From NCBI RefSeq assembly GCF_035917235.1, contig NZ_CP108423.1, positions 3,661,001-3,725,000 on the forward strand: DNA of 64,000 nt, read 5' to 3'. Below the pieces are notes generated by a model. That model was not told where the DNA came from. It made no database searches and worked only from the letters and a program-made list of their open reading frames with translations. This DNA is from Streptomyces sp. NBC_01294. Lineage in GTDB: Bacteria; Actinomycetota; Actinomycetes; Streptomycetales; Streptomycetaceae. The position numbers and the translations under genes were made by a program. This document shows positions 25,671 through 34,625 of the stretch, in pieces; position 1 is the stretch's first letter, and each line of letters starts with the position of its first letter.

Positions 25671-26042
25671 TGGCTGCACCCGGGCAAGGTGACCGATCTC
25701 TTCGAGCGGCTCGTCTCGGCCTCCGGGCTGCCGCCGATCCGGCTGCACGATCTCCGACACGGGGCGGCAACGCTCATGCTGGCGGCTGACATCGACATCA
25801 AGATCGTGTCGGACACGCTCGGGCACAGCGACACCCGGATCACGCGCGACATCTACCAGAGCGTGCTCCCCCACGTCAGCAAGAGCGCCGCCGAGGCCAC
25901 AGCCAAGCTGGTCCCCCTCCAGCGCAAGGCCGAGCAGGAAGAGCAGGCCCGCAAGGCCGCCAAGAAGGCCAAGCAAGCCGCGAAGGCGAAGGCCAAGGGG
26001 AAGAAGAAGGGCAAGGCTGAGAAGGCCGCCAAGAAGGGCTGA
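25671..26042 (+). pseudogene. C-terminal stump of tyrosine site-specific integrase
   Basis: About 124 codons remain. The catalytic C-terminal box is clear: LPPIRLHDLRHGAATLML (His-x-x-Arg), LGHSDTRITRDIYQSVLP (second His and the nucleophilic Tyr). The arm-binding and core-binding domains and the first catalytic Arg are gone, so it cannot recombine. An in-frame GTG at 25689 is fortuitous. A very Lys/Ala-rich tail of about 30 residues (KKAKQAAKAKAKG) is unusual for the family. It ends 61 bp before the right attachment repeat, the normal int-attP arrangement, which supports it as this island's own integrase. Confidence 0.82.
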
Positions 26043-26103
26043 CGCCCCCTCCGCTCACGCACGGAGTCTCGGGCCCCAGACGACGCGCGCGCCACCCGAC
26101 CCC

Positions 26104-26197
26104 GGAAATAGCAAAACCCCCAGGTCACGGCGAGTGAGTCCTGAGGGTTCTACAGAGCCGCCTTCGGGATTCGAACCCGAGACCTACGCATTACGAG
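26104..26197 (-). repeat. Right attachment repeat (within intact tRNA-Thr)
   Basis: This is the second copy of the 94-bp repeat, 16,922 bp from the first. It supplies the 3' half of the functional tRNA-Thr and a downstream hairpin (26115-26124 with 26140-26149), whose right arm carries an A at 26144 that breaks one pair of the stem seen in the left copy. Confidence 0.85.
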
Positions 26198-26229
26198 TGC
26201 GTTGCTCTGGCCAACTGAGCTAAGGCGGC
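26156..26229 (-). tRNA. tRNA-Thr (anticodon CGT)
   Basis: The reverse strand folds as a full cloverleaf: acceptor GCCGCCT with AGGCGGC, D-arm TAGCTCAGTTGGCCAGAGCA, anticodon stem ACGCA/TGCGT closing loop CTCGTAA (anticodon CGT, reads ACG), and T-arm TCGGG TTCGAAT CCCGA. CCA is not encoded. The 3' half comes from the integrated element. Confidence 0.95.
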
Positions 26230-26416
26230 ACCGCTGGTCAGACAAGTATTCCCTCGAAGAGGAGCGCTCATCAGCAGCGGCGCCAAGTCTACAGGGTGTG
26301 AGCGGGTGCCCTGAACCGGGTTCTGCGGGGGTGAGTCGCGCGTCACATACTAGGACGGACGTGCTGTTTCCGGTACATCGTTCTGCCGTGCGTCCCCCGA
26401 AGGGGTGAGGGATCCC

Positions 26417-27949
26417 GTGGCCCGAGCCGTGAACCGCAAAGGCCTCGCCGCAGGACGTCACTCCACGTCCGGGTCCGGGCGCTGGGCGATGCTCGCCGTG
26501 CTGTGCTCCAGCCTGCTGCTGGTGGCGATGGACGCCACCATCCTGAACGTGGCGCTCCCCGCGCTCATCGACGACCTGCAGCCCAGCGCCGTACAGCAGC
26601 TCTGGATCATCGACATCTACGGGCTGGTCCTCGGCGGGCTGCTCGTCACCACCGGCGCCCTCAGCGACCGGCTGGGCCGCCGCAAGCTGTTCCTGATCGG
26701 CTTCGTGCTGTTCGGCGTGGCCTCCGTGCTCGCCGCGACCGCCGGCAGCTCGACGCAGCTCATCGCCGGGCGCGTGCTGCTCGGCGTCGGCGGGGCGATG
26801 GTCATGCCGTCCACGCTCTCGCTGATCCGGAACATCTTCACCGACGCCCACGAGCGGGCCCTCGCCATCGAGATCTGGGCCGCCGTCGCCGGCGCGGGCG
26901 CCGCGATCGGACCGCTCGTCGGCGGGCTGCTGGTCGAGCGGTACAGCTGGGCCGCCGCCTTCTGGGTCAACGTCCCCGTGGTCGTCGTGACCGTCGCCGC
27001 CGGTCTGTGGCTGCTGCCCGAGTTCAAGGACGCCGGCGAGCACCCCCTCGACGTGCTCAGCGCCGTGCTCTCCGTCGCCGGCATCGTCGCCCTCGCCTGG
27101 GGGATCAAGCACGTCGCGAAAGGCAGCACCGCGGCGGCCAACCTGGCGATCCTCTCGGTCGGGGTCGGACTGCTCGCCTGGTTCGCCCTCCGGCAGCTGC
27201 GGCTGAAGGATCCGCTGCTCGACGTACGGCTCTTCCGGTACCGGCCCTTCGCCGCCGCCGCCCTCGTGACCCTCATGGCCATGCTCGCCGCCGGCGCCGC
27301 GCTGTTCCTGGTGTCCCTGTGGCTGCAGTACGTCCACGGCTACTCCCCCTTCGAGGCCGGCCTGCGCACCCTGCCCACCGCCCTCGCCATGCTCGGCAGC
27401 TCGCTGCTGACGCCGACCCTGATGCACCGGATCGGCGTACGGGCCTGCATGGCCATCGGCCTGGCCGGACTGGTCGCCGGGTTCACCCTGCTGGCCCTGG
27501 CCCCGCAGCCGACCTCGTACGCCTACATCGCCGTCTTCCTCGTCACCCTCGGCTTCAGCGACGGCCTCGCCGTCACCACCGCCGCGTCCGTGCTGGTCTC
27601 GGCGGTCCCGGCGGAGCGGGCCGGACAGGCCGGCGCCGTGTCCGAGACCTCGTACGAGCTGGGGGTGGGCCTCGGTGTCGCGCTCCTCGGTTCCGTCCAC
27701 GCGGCCGCGTACGCCGGGCAGATGGCCGGGGCGCCGACCCAGGCGGCCGAGTCGATCGGCGGGGCGAAGGAGTACGCCGAGCACCTGCCGGCCGCGGAGG
27801 CAGCCGGGCTGATGGAGCGGGCCCGGGACGCCTTCGACAGCGCCCTGAGCACGACCTCGTACGTCTCGATCGGCATCGCGGCCGCGGTGCTGGTGCTCGT
27901 GATGTGGATGGTGCCCGGCTCCTTCAGGACCACCGGGCCGGGCCATTAG
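26417..27949 (+). CDS. MFS drug:H+ antiporter, DHA2 (14-TMS) family
   Basis: The GTG at 26417 follows GAGGG by five bases and gives 510 residues with about 14 membrane spans. The family motifs are visible: LDATILNVALP-like MDATILNVALPAL in the first span, GALSDRLGRRK (motif A, loop 2-3) and GAAIGPLVGGLL (motif C, drug export). Members expel antibiotics, dyes and antiseptics using the proton gradient. It is the first gene right of the island and has no linked regulator. It converges on the peptidase gene with a 28-bp gap. The substrate is unknown. Confidence 0.88.
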   Translation: MARAVNRKGLAAGRHSTSGSGRWAMLAVLCSSLLLVAMDATILNVALPALIDDLQPSAVQQLWIIDIYGLVLGGLLVTTGALSDRLGRRKLFLIGFVLFGVASVLAATAGSSTQLIAGRVLLGVGGAMVMPSTLSLIRNIFTDAHERALAIEIWAAVAGAGAAIGPLVGGLLVERYSWAAAFWVNVPVVVVTVAAGLWLLPEFKDAGEHPLDVLSAVLSVAGIVALAWGIKHVAKGSTAAANLAILSVGVGLLAWFALRQLRLKDPLLDVRLFRYRPFAAAALVTLMAMLAAGAALFLVSLWLQYVHGYSPFEAGLRTLPTALAMLGSSLLTPTLMHRIGVRACMAIGLAGLVAGFTLLALAPQPTSYAYIAVFLVTLGFSDGLAVTTAASVLVSAVPAERAGQAGAVSETSYELGVGLGVALLGSVHAAAYAGQMAGAPTQAAESIGGAKEYAEHLPAAEAAGLMERARDAFDSALSTTSYVSIGIAAAVLVLVMWMVPGSFRTTGPGH

Positions 27950-27977
27950 GCGGGAGCGGGCCGGACAGGCCCCGGCC

Positions 27978-29546
27978 TCAGCACTTCTTGCCGTCTTCCG
28001 GCGCCTTGCCCTCCAGCAGGTAGCGGTTGATGGCGGAGTCGATGCAGGCGCTGCCGCGCCCGTACGCCGTGTGGCCGTCGCCGTCGTAGGTGAGGAGCGT
28101 GCCCGATTCGAGCTGGCCGGCCAGTGCCTGCGCCCACTTGTACGGGGTCGCCGGGTCGCGGGTGGTGCCCACGACGACGATCGGCGGGGCGCCCTTCGCG
28201 GTGAGCGTCTTCGCCTTGCCCGTGGCCTTCACCGGCCAGTACCCGCAGTTCAGCGAGGCCCAGGCGAGGCCGGCGCCGAAGACCGGGGAGGCCTTCTGGA
28301 AGGAGGGCAGGGCGGCGTCGACCGCCTCGGGACCGGTGAAGGCCGGGGGCTGGTCGATGCAGTTGACGGCGGCGTTCGCGAACATCAGGTTGGCGTACTT
28401 GCCGTCCGCGTCGCGCTCGTAGTAGCCGTCGGCCAGGCTCAACAGGCCCGCCCCGTCGCCGTTCAGCGCCTCGGTGAGCGCCTCGCGCAGCCGCGGCCAG
28501 GCGCTCTCGTCGTACAGCGCCGCGATCACACCGGTCGTCGCGAGGGATTCGCCCAGCGGACGGCCCGCCTCCCCGGTGGACACGGGCTGGGCGTCGACCT
28601 TGCGGAAGAACTCCTTCAGCCGCGCCGCCACCGCGTCCGGGTCGCCCTGGCCGAGCGGGCAGTCGGCCTGCTTCGCGCAGTCCTCGGCGAAGGCGGTGAA
28701 CGCCGTCTCGAAGCCCGCCGTCTGGTCCCGGTTCAGATCGAGCGCGGGCCGGGAGGGGTCCATCGCGCCGTCCAGGACCAGCCGGCCGACCCGGTCGGGG
28801 AAGAGGTCCGCGTACGTCGCGCCCAGGAGAGTGCCGTACGAGGCCCCGACGTACGTGAGCTTCTCGTCGCCGAGCACCGCGCGCAGCAGGTCCATGTCCC
28901 GGGCGGCGTCGACGGTGGAGACGTGCGGCAGGACCCGCTCCGAGCGCTGCTTGCAGCCGGCGGCGAACTCCTTGAAGGCCGTCACCAGCAGGGCCCGCTC
29001 GGCCGGGTCGTCGGGTGTCTGGTCCACCTGCGTGTATTTGTCCATCGCCGGGCCGGTCAGGCACTCGACGGGGCTGCTGCGTTGCACCCCGCGCGGGTCG
29101 AAGGAGACCATGTCGTACCGGGCGCGGACCGGCGCGGGATAGCCGATGCCCGCGTACGCCTGGAGGTAGCCGATGCCGGAGCCGCCCGGGCCGCCCGGGT
29201 TGACCACGAGCGAGCCGAGGCGCTTGCCGGGGCCGGTGGCGGCCCGGCGCGCCACCGCGATGTCGACGTCCTGGCCGGAGCCGGGGTTCGCGTAGTCGAG
29301 CGGGGCCTTCATGGTGGCGCACTGGAATCCGGGGACACCGCACTCGCGCCAGTCCAGCTTCTGCGCGTAGTACGGGCGCAGCGCGGCCGCATCGGGGGAC
29401 GGCTGCGCCGAGGGCTCACCGGACTCCCCTCCGGAGGCCGCGGAGGCCCGGGGTCCCCCCGACCCGCCGGAGGTGCACCCGGAGAGCAGCAGCCCGGCGG
29501 CTGCGATGACGGTCCCGGTGGTACGCAGCAGGCGACTGGTGTCCAT
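27978..29546 (-). CDS. Secreted tripeptidyl aminopeptidase-like lipoprotein (alpha/beta hydrolase)
   Basis: The ATG at 29546 gives 522 residues with a lipoprotein signal (LLRTTGTVIAAAGLLLSGC, lipobox LLSGC). After a Ser/Gly linker comes a Tap/Slp-type hydrolase: oxyanion segment NPGGPGGSGIGYL, nucleophile elbow GASYGTLLG, acid region DGAMDPSRP, and the C-terminal TAP-like domain ending near the catalytic His (DGDGHTAYG). These enzymes remove tripeptides from secreted proteins. The helical lid between nucleophile and C-terminal domain has paired Cys residues (CKQ, CAKQADC). It lies near holB in the conserved Streptomyces order I recall. Confidence 0.88.
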   Translation of the reverse strand: MDTSRLLRTTGTVIAAAGLLLSGCTSGGSGGPRASAASGGESGEPSAQPSPDAAALRPYYAQKLDWRECGVPGFQCATMKAPLDYANPGSGQDVDIAVARRAATGPGKRLGSLVVNPGGPGGSGIGYLQAYAGIGYPAPVRARYDMVSFDPRGVQRSSPVECLTGPAMDKYTQVDQTPDDPAERALLVTAFKEFAAGCKQRSERVLPHVSTVDAARDMDLLRAVLGDEKLTYVGASYGTLLGATYADLFPDRVGRLVLDGAMDPSRPALDLNRDQTAGFETAFTAFAEDCAKQADCPLGQGDPDAVAARLKEFFRKVDAQPVSTGEAGRPLGESLATTGVIAALYDESAWPRLREALTEALNGDGAGLLSLADGYYERDADGKYANLMFANAAVNCIDQPPAFTGPEAVDAALPSFQKASPVFGAGLAWASLNCGYWPVKATGKAKTLTAKGAPPIVVVGTTRDPATPYKWAQALAGQLESGTLLTYDGDGHTAYGRGSACIDSAINRYLLEGKAPEDGKKC

Positions 29547-29652
29547 CCTCGGAGCGTACGGCCTGCCGCAGGCGTGTAGGAGGCGTCCCTGCACCGGACG
29601 GCCGCGCGCCTTCCGTGGCCCGCGCCGGGCAGGGAACGGACGGGGCCCGTCC

Positions 29653-29672
29653 CGGACCGGCCGGCCGGTCCG
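29653..29672 (-). terminator. Perfect 20-bp palindrome downstream of holB
   Basis: CGGACCGGCC meets its exact reverse complement 91 bp beyond the holB stop. It has no spacer or U-tract. It is a plausible terminator, though GC-rich palindromes also arise by chance in this DNA. Confidence 0.4.
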
Positions 29673-29762
29673 CCCGTACGGGTGAACCGGTCAACCGGGC
29701 GTGGACCCCGCACGGCGTCCCGGCGGTGGTGGCGGGCCGGGGCGCACGGCGGCCGGGGGTGG

Positions 29763-30974
29763 TCAGCCCGCGCGCAGCGACATCGTCATCGCCTCGACCG
29801 CGAGGAGCGGGGCCACATTGCGGTCGAGGGCGTCACGGCAGGCGATGATCGCCTCGATCCGGCGCAGGGTCCGCTCGGGTCCCGAGGCCCGGGCGATCCG
29901 GTCGAGGTCCTGCCGTACCTCCTCGTTGGAGATGGCCACGGACGAGCCGAGCTGCAGGGCCAGGACGTCCCGGTAGAAGCCGGTGAGGTCGGTCAGCGCC
30001 AGGTCGAGGGTGTCGCGCTGGGTACGGGTGCGGCGGCGCTTCTGCCGGTCCTCCAGCTCCTTCATCACGCCCGCCGTGCCGCGCGGCATCCGGCTGCCGG
30101 CGCCCGCTCCGGCACCGAGGGCGGCCCGCAGCTCCTCGGTCTCCTTGGTGTCGACCTCCTCCGCGACCTGCTTGGCGTCCTCCCCGGCGGCGTCGACCAG
30201 CTCCTGGGCGGCCTTGAGGCAGCCGCCCACGTCGTCGATGCGCAGCGGGAGCTTCAGCACGGCGGCCCGGCGGGCCCGGGCGGTCTCGTCGGTCGCGAGC
30301 CGGCGGGCCCGGTCGATGTGTCCCTGGGTCGCGCGGGCGGCGACGGCGGCGACGGCGGGCTCGATGCCGTCGCGCCGGACCAGCAGGTCGGCGACGGCCT
30401 CGACGGGCGGGGTGCGCAGGGTCAGGTGGCGGCAGCGGGAGCGGATCGTGGGCAGCACGTCCTCCAGCGAGGGTGCGCACAGCAGCCACACCGTCCGCGG
30501 AGCGGGCTCCTCCACCGCCTTGAGGAGCACGTTGCCGGCTCCTTCGGTGAGCCGGTCGGCGTCCTCCAGGACGATGACCTGCCAGCGGCCGACGGCAGGG
30601 GAGAGCTGGGCCCGGCGGACCAGGTCGCGGGTCTCCTTCACACCGATCGACAGCAGGTCGGTGCGGACGATCTGCACGTCGGAGTGGGTTCCGATGATGC
30701 TGGTGTGGCAGCCGTCGCAGAACCCGCAGCCCGGCTCACCGCCGAGGGCGCGGTCGGGGCTGGTGCACTGCAGGGCGGCGGCGAAGGCCCGGGCGGCGGT
30801 GGCCCGTCCGGAGCCGGGCGGGCCGGTGAACAGCCAGGCGTGGGTCATCTTGGACGCCGCCGGCGGCGCGGTCCTGTCCGTGACGGCCGTGACCAGCGCA
30901 TCGGCGTCGCGGGCGGCGGCGGCCAGCTGCGTCTGGACCCGCTCCTGTCCCACCAGGTCGTCCCATACGGGCAT
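29763..30974 (-). CDS. holB: DNA polymerase III subunit delta-prime
   Basis: The ATG at 30974 (403 residues; AGGTGG upstream) begins MPVWDDLVGQERVQTQL. A P-loop-like GPPGSGRATAA has Arg in place of the Lys, as expected for delta-prime, which is the non-ATPase wrench of the clamp loader. Next come a four-Cys zinc module (CTSPDRALGGEPGCGFCDGC), the Walker-B-like VIVLEDADRL and sensor-1 SRCRHL. A helical C-terminal domain binds the other loader subunits. It loads the beta clamp at the replication fork. It lies 71 bp downstream of tmk, the common tmk-holB pairing. Confidence 0.92.
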   Translation of the reverse strand: MPVWDDLVGQERVQTQLAAAARDADALVTAVTDRTAPPAASKMTHAWLFTGPPGSGRATAARAFAAALQCTSPDRALGGEPGCGFCDGCHTSIIGTHSDVQIVRTDLLSIGVKETRDLVRRAQLSPAVGRWQVIVLEDADRLTEGAGNVLLKAVEEPAPRTVWLLCAPSLEDVLPTIRSRCRHLTLRTPPVEAVADLLVRRDGIEPAVAAVAARATQGHIDRARRLATDETARARRAAVLKLPLRIDDVGGCLKAAQELVDAAGEDAKQVAEEVDTKETEELRAALGAGAGAGSRMPRGTAGVMKELEDRQKRRRTRTQRDTLDLALTDLTGFYRDVLALQLGSSVAISNEEVRQDLDRIARASGPERTLRRIEAIIACRDALDRNVAPLLAVEAMTMSLRAG

Positions 30975-31045
30975 CCCGCCCACCACCTTTCACTCTCCGT
31001 GCACCCATTGTGGCGGGCGCCACCGACAATCCGGTCCAGCCCAGG

Positions 31046-34000
31046 TCAGCGGCTGCGGCGAGACCCGCGTTCGCCCTCGTCGCCGTCCTCGTCGTCCCGG
31101 TGGCGGCCCAGCAGTTCGTCCGCCAGCGTCGGCAGATCGTCCAGCGGGGTCTCCTCGGCCCAGTCCGAGCGGGCGCGACGCGGCCGGCCGTCCTCGCCGA
31201 GGACGGGGAGCTCCCGCGTCCGGTCGTTGCCGGAGTCCCGGAAGATGCCCGAGGGCACCCGGTCGGCCGGGTTCTCCTCGGGACGCTGGGCCGTAGGCCG
31301 CGAGGCGGACCGGGCCCGACCGGCACCACTGCCGCTCCCGCTGCCACTCGCGCCACCGCTGCCCCGCAGGCCCGCCTGACCGCTCGCCTGCGGGCCGGCC
31401 GGGCGCACGGGCGGCAGCACCGCCGTCTCGTCGGCCGGGCGCACGGGCGGCAGGACCGCCGTCTCGTCGGCCGGGCGGACCGGCGGCAGCACCGCGGTCT
31501 CCGCGGCGGACGCCGGGTCGGTCTTCGGCACCGGAACGGTCTGCGTGACGTCGTCCGGCTGGACGACCCGCTTGACCACCGGGGTCTCGATCGTCACCGC
31601 GTCGTCGGGGTGCGGGCCCTTGGTCATGCCGACCTTGGGAGCGGGCGTGGACGTGGGCGTGGGCGCAGGTGTGGGTGTGGGCGCAGGTGTGGGTGTGGGC
31701 GCAGCCGCGGGAGTCGCCGCAGCCGCAGCAGCCTCCGCCGCGGCAGCAGCAGCCGCGGCCTTCGCCGCCGCCTCGGCCGACGCGGCCTCCACCAGCCGGC
31801 GGGCCTCCTCGGCCTTCAGCAGGGCCTCCTCGGCGCGCCGCTGCTTCTCCAGGCGCCGCTCCTCGGCCTCGGCCCGCAGCCGGGCCTCCTCCTCCGCCTG
31901 CCGGCGCAGCCGCTCCGCCTCGGCCGCGCGCGCCCTCTCCTCGGCCTCCACGCGCAGCCGCTCGGCCTCGGCCCGGGCCCGGGCCTCCTCCTCGGCGCGC
32001 AGCCGCTCCTCCTGTGCCTTGCGGGCGGCCTCCGCCTCGGCCTTGATCCTCGCTTCCTCGGCCTCGCGGGCCTTGCGGGCCTCCTCCTCGGCCCGGAGCC
32101 GCGCTTCCTCCGCCTTGCGCGCCGCCTCTTCCTCGGCCTTGCGCCGGGCCTCCTCCTCGGCGAGGCGCCGGGCCTCCACCTGGGCGGCCACCTCGGCCTC
32201 GGAGAGCGGGAGCATCCGGTCCAGGCGGTGCCGTACGACGGTGGTCACCGAGTCCGGGTCCTGGCTCGCGTCGACCACCAGGTAGCGGCCGGGGTCGGAC
32301 GCGGCAAGGGTCAGGAACCCGGACCGCACCCGCTGGTGGAACTCCGCCGGCTCCGACTCCAGCCGGTCCGGCGCCTCCGTGAACCGCTCCCGCGCCGCCT
32401 CCGGCGACACGTCGAGCAGCACGGTCAGGTTCGGGACGAGCCCGTCGGTGGCCCAGCGCGAGATCCGGGCGATCTCGGTCGGGGACAGGTCGCGGCCGGC
32501 GCCCTGGTAGGCCACGGAGGAGTCGATGTAGCGGTCCGAGATGACGACCGCGCCGCGCTCGAGGGCGGGGCGCACCACCGTGTCCACGTGTTCCGCGCGG
32601 TCGGCGGCGTACAGCAGTGCCTCGGCGCGGTTCGAGAGCCCGGCCGAGGAGATGTCGAGCAGGATCGAGCGGAGCCGCTTGCCGACGGGGGTGGCCCCCG
32701 GCTCGCGCGTCACGACGACCTCGTGGCCCTTGCCCCGTATCCAGTCGGCCAGCGCCTCCACCTGGGTGGACTTGCCGGCTCCGTCGCCGCCCTCCAGGGC
32801 GATGAAGAAGCCGGTGGCGGACGCCGACTGGACGGGTTCCCCGCCGCGCAGCGCCTCGCGCAGGTCACGCCGCAGCGGTACGCCGCTGCGGTCGTCGGCC
32901 TTGCTGAGCACCACGACGGCCACCGGCAGCAGCAGGGCGCCGACGAGCATCAGGGTGAAGGCGGCGCCGCCGTGCGAGAAGACGACCTCGCCGCCGGTGA
33001 GCCGGTGCGGGCCGATCAGCGCGGCCAGGACCGGGGCGACGACGGCGGCCAGCGCCACGGCCACCCGTACGACGGCTTGGAGGTGCTCGGTGACCCGGGC
33101 CCGGCGGAATTCCTCGGTCTCCTGGTCCAGCAGGGTGTGGCCGGTGTGGGCCGCGACGCCCGCGGCGGTGCCGGCGAGCAGCGAGAGGAACAGCACGGTG
33201 GCCGTGTCCGGGACGAGCCCGCTCAGCAGCAGCGCGAGTCCGGTCACCGCTATGGCGAGGGCGAGCAGCCGGCGCCGGGACAGGGCGGGCAGCACCTTGC
33301 CGGCCTGGGAGGCGCGGATGCCGGCGGCGGTGCCGCCGACCAGCGCGAGGACGAGCAGTGCGAAGGCGGCCGGGCCGCCGCCCAAGTCGAAGGCGTGCAG
33401 GACGGCCACGGCGACCGCGCAGGACACCGCCCCGGCGACGGCGGCGCAGGCCAGGACCAGGAGGGGGATGACACCCGTACGGCCCTTGTCCGGCCGGTCG
33501 CCCGTCTTGGGGGCGCGCAGGCCCTCCAGCGGGGAACGGGGGCGCGGGGTCGCCCCGGTGGGCAGCACCAGCGGGAGCAGCAGCGAGACCGACGCGGCGA
33601 AGAGGCCGGAGGCCACGTACGAGCCGAGCGCGGCCTGGTTCGCGGCGAACCAGTCCACGCCGAGGCCGAGCGCCTTGCCGACCAGGGTCGCGGCGAGCAG
33701 CGCGGCCGCGGCGATGGGCAGCGCCGCGAAGGCCGTGCGCAGGGTCAGCCGGCGCAGCGCGTCCAGGTGGTCCGGGAGCGGCCGTACGGTCGCCCCCTCC
33801 GGCGGCGGCGCGGGCAGCAGCGCGGGCGCCGCGCTCTCCTTGGCCAGCGTCCACAGCCGCTCGGCGGCGCCGGAGACGAAGACGGTGGCCAGCAGCGCGG
33901 TGAGCGCGTGGGCCGGGATCCAGTCGAGCCACAGCGGGGCGACGACGAACAGCGCGAGGCGGACCCCGTCGGCGCCGATCATCGTCCAGCGGCGGTCCAG

Positions 34001-34351
34001 CTTGCCGCCCGAGCCGAGGAGACCGGACAGCGGGCCGAGGAGGACCGCGCCGAAGAGCAGGGTGGCGAGGATCCGGACCCCGAAGACGGCGGCGACGGCG
34101 AGGGCCGCGCCGGCGTACCCGCTGCCGAAGGGCCCTTCCGCCACAGCGGCTTGGAGGGCCAGCAGCACCAGCACCAGCAGCGCGAGGGCATCGCCGATGC
34201 CGCTCACCAACTGGGCGCTCCACAGCCGGCGCAGCCTGGGGGTGCGCAGCAGTGCGCGCACCGCACGCTCGCGGGAATCCGCGGCTAGGGCTTCGTCGTA
34301 GGTGGGGTTTGCCGGGGCGGTCACGACCGTTGGCTGCTCGGCTCGCGTCAT
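31046..34351 (-). CDS. tmk: Thymidylate kinase fused to MFS-like membrane domain and disordered tail
   Basis: The 1101-residue protein has four parts. Residues about 35-500 form an MFS-like bundle of roughly 11-12 hydrophobic spans. Residues about 512-720 are a complete thymidylate kinase: P-loop EGGDGAGKST (Lys527), TREPG, and the DRYIDSSVAYQGAGR segment. Residues about 725-870 are a continuous EA/R-rich coiled coil (EEEARRKAEEEAARK). The remainder is Ala-, Pro/Thr- and acid-rich low complexity with DNA-level repeats. TMPK makes dTDP for DNA synthesis, and free-standing enzymes are about 210 residues. The membrane fusion is typical of Streptomyces and relatives but its purpose is unknown. 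It lies between topA and holB on the same strand. Confidence 0.92.
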   Translation of the reverse strand: MTRAEQPTVVTAPANPTYDEALAADSRERAVRALLRTPRLRRLWSAQLVSGIGDALALLVLVLLALQAAVAEGPFGSGYAGAALAVAAVFGVRILATLLFGAVLLGPLSGLLGSGGKLDRRWTMIGADGVRLALFVVAPLWLDWIPAHALTALLATVFVSGAAERLWTLAKESAAPALLPAPPPEGATVRPLPDHLDALRRLTLRTAFAALPIAAAALLAATLVGKALGLGVDWFAANQAALGSYVASGLFAASVSLLLPLVLPTGATPRPRSPLEGLRAPKTGDRPDKGRTGVIPLLVLACAAVAGAVSCAVAVAVLHAFDLGGGPAAFALLVLALVGGTAAGIRASQAGKVLPALSRRRLLALAIAVTGLALLLSGLVPDTATVLFLSLLAGTAAGVAAHTGHTLLDQETEEFRRARVTEHLQAVVRVAVALAAVVAPVLAALIGPHRLTGGEVVFSHGGAAFTLMLVGALLLPVAVVVLSKADDRSGVPLRRDLREALRGGEPVQSASATGFFIALEGGDGAGKSTQVEALADWIRGKGHEVVVTREPGATPVGKRLRSILLDISSAGLSNRAEALLYAADRAEHVDTVVRPALERGAVVISDRYIDSSVAYQGAGRDLSPTEIARISRWATDGLVPNLTVLLDVSPEAARERFTEAPDRLESEPAEFHQRVRSGFLTLAASDPGRYLVVDASQDPDSVTTVVRHRLDRMLPLSEAEVAAQVEARRLAEEEARRKAEEEAARKAEEARLRAEEEARKAREAEEARIKAEAEAARKAQEERLRAEEEARARAEAERLRVEAEERARAAEAERLRRQAEEEARLRAEAEERRLEKQRRAEEALLKAEEARRLVEAASAEAAAKAAAAAAAAEAAAAAATPAAAPTPTPAPTPTPAPTPTSTPAPKVGMTKGPHPDDAVTIETPVVKRVVQPDDVTQTVPVPKTDPASAAETAVLPPVRPADETAVLPPVRPADETAVLPPVRPAGPQASGQAGLRGSGGASGSGSGSGAGRARSASRPTAQRPEENPADRVPSGIFRDSGNDRTRELPVLGEDGRPRRARSDWAEETPLDDLPTLADELLGRHRDDEDGDEGERGSRRSR
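31397..31504 (-). repeat. Three tandem 36-bp repeats in tmk tail
   Basis: Three 36-bp units (31397-31432, 31433-31468, 31469-31504), the third more diverged, encode the 12-residue unit ETAVLPPVRPAD. About 140 bp away, at 31655-31700, an 18-bp unit GTGGGCGCAGGTGTGGGT repeats and encodes TPTPAP. Both lie in the disordered tail and are likely to vary in number between strains. Confidence 0.85.
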
Positions 34352-34536
34352 CCGCCCAGCCTATCCGTTGCACCTGGCCGGTGCGGAAGCCTGTGGACGA
34401 GCCCGGGTGTGACCCCGGACCCACCGAGCGGGACTCCACCCGTACTCCAGGGTTTTTCGGCCCCGCCGACGTGTGAGGCACGGGTCCGGGGGCGGAGCAC
34501 CCGACCTTCGAGCCCGCCGGGTCCGGGTCCGGGCAG

Positions 34537-34575
34537 CGGTCAGGGCCCCGTGCGGTGTGCACGGGGCCCTGACCG
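34537..34575 (-). terminator. topA terminator
   Basis: A perfect 17-bp stem (34537-34553 with 34559-34575) with a 5-base loop GGTGT lies 50 bp beyond the topA stop. It separates topA from tmk, which should therefore have its own promoter in 34352-34536. Confidence 0.85.
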
Positions 34576-34625
34576 GACTGCTCGGACTTGCCCGGACTCG
34601 CCCGGAGGTCGGACGGCGGCGGAGG

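Noticed and set aside
31650..31710. A CRISPR-like array in the short repeats
   Set aside because: The repeats are contiguous, have no unique spacers and encode in-frame Thr/Pro repeats of the tmk tail.
31010..34288. A rightward frame of about 1090 codons opposite tmk
   Set aside because: It is a shadow of the tmk coding strand, with Gly/Arg/Gln-rich nonsense composition.
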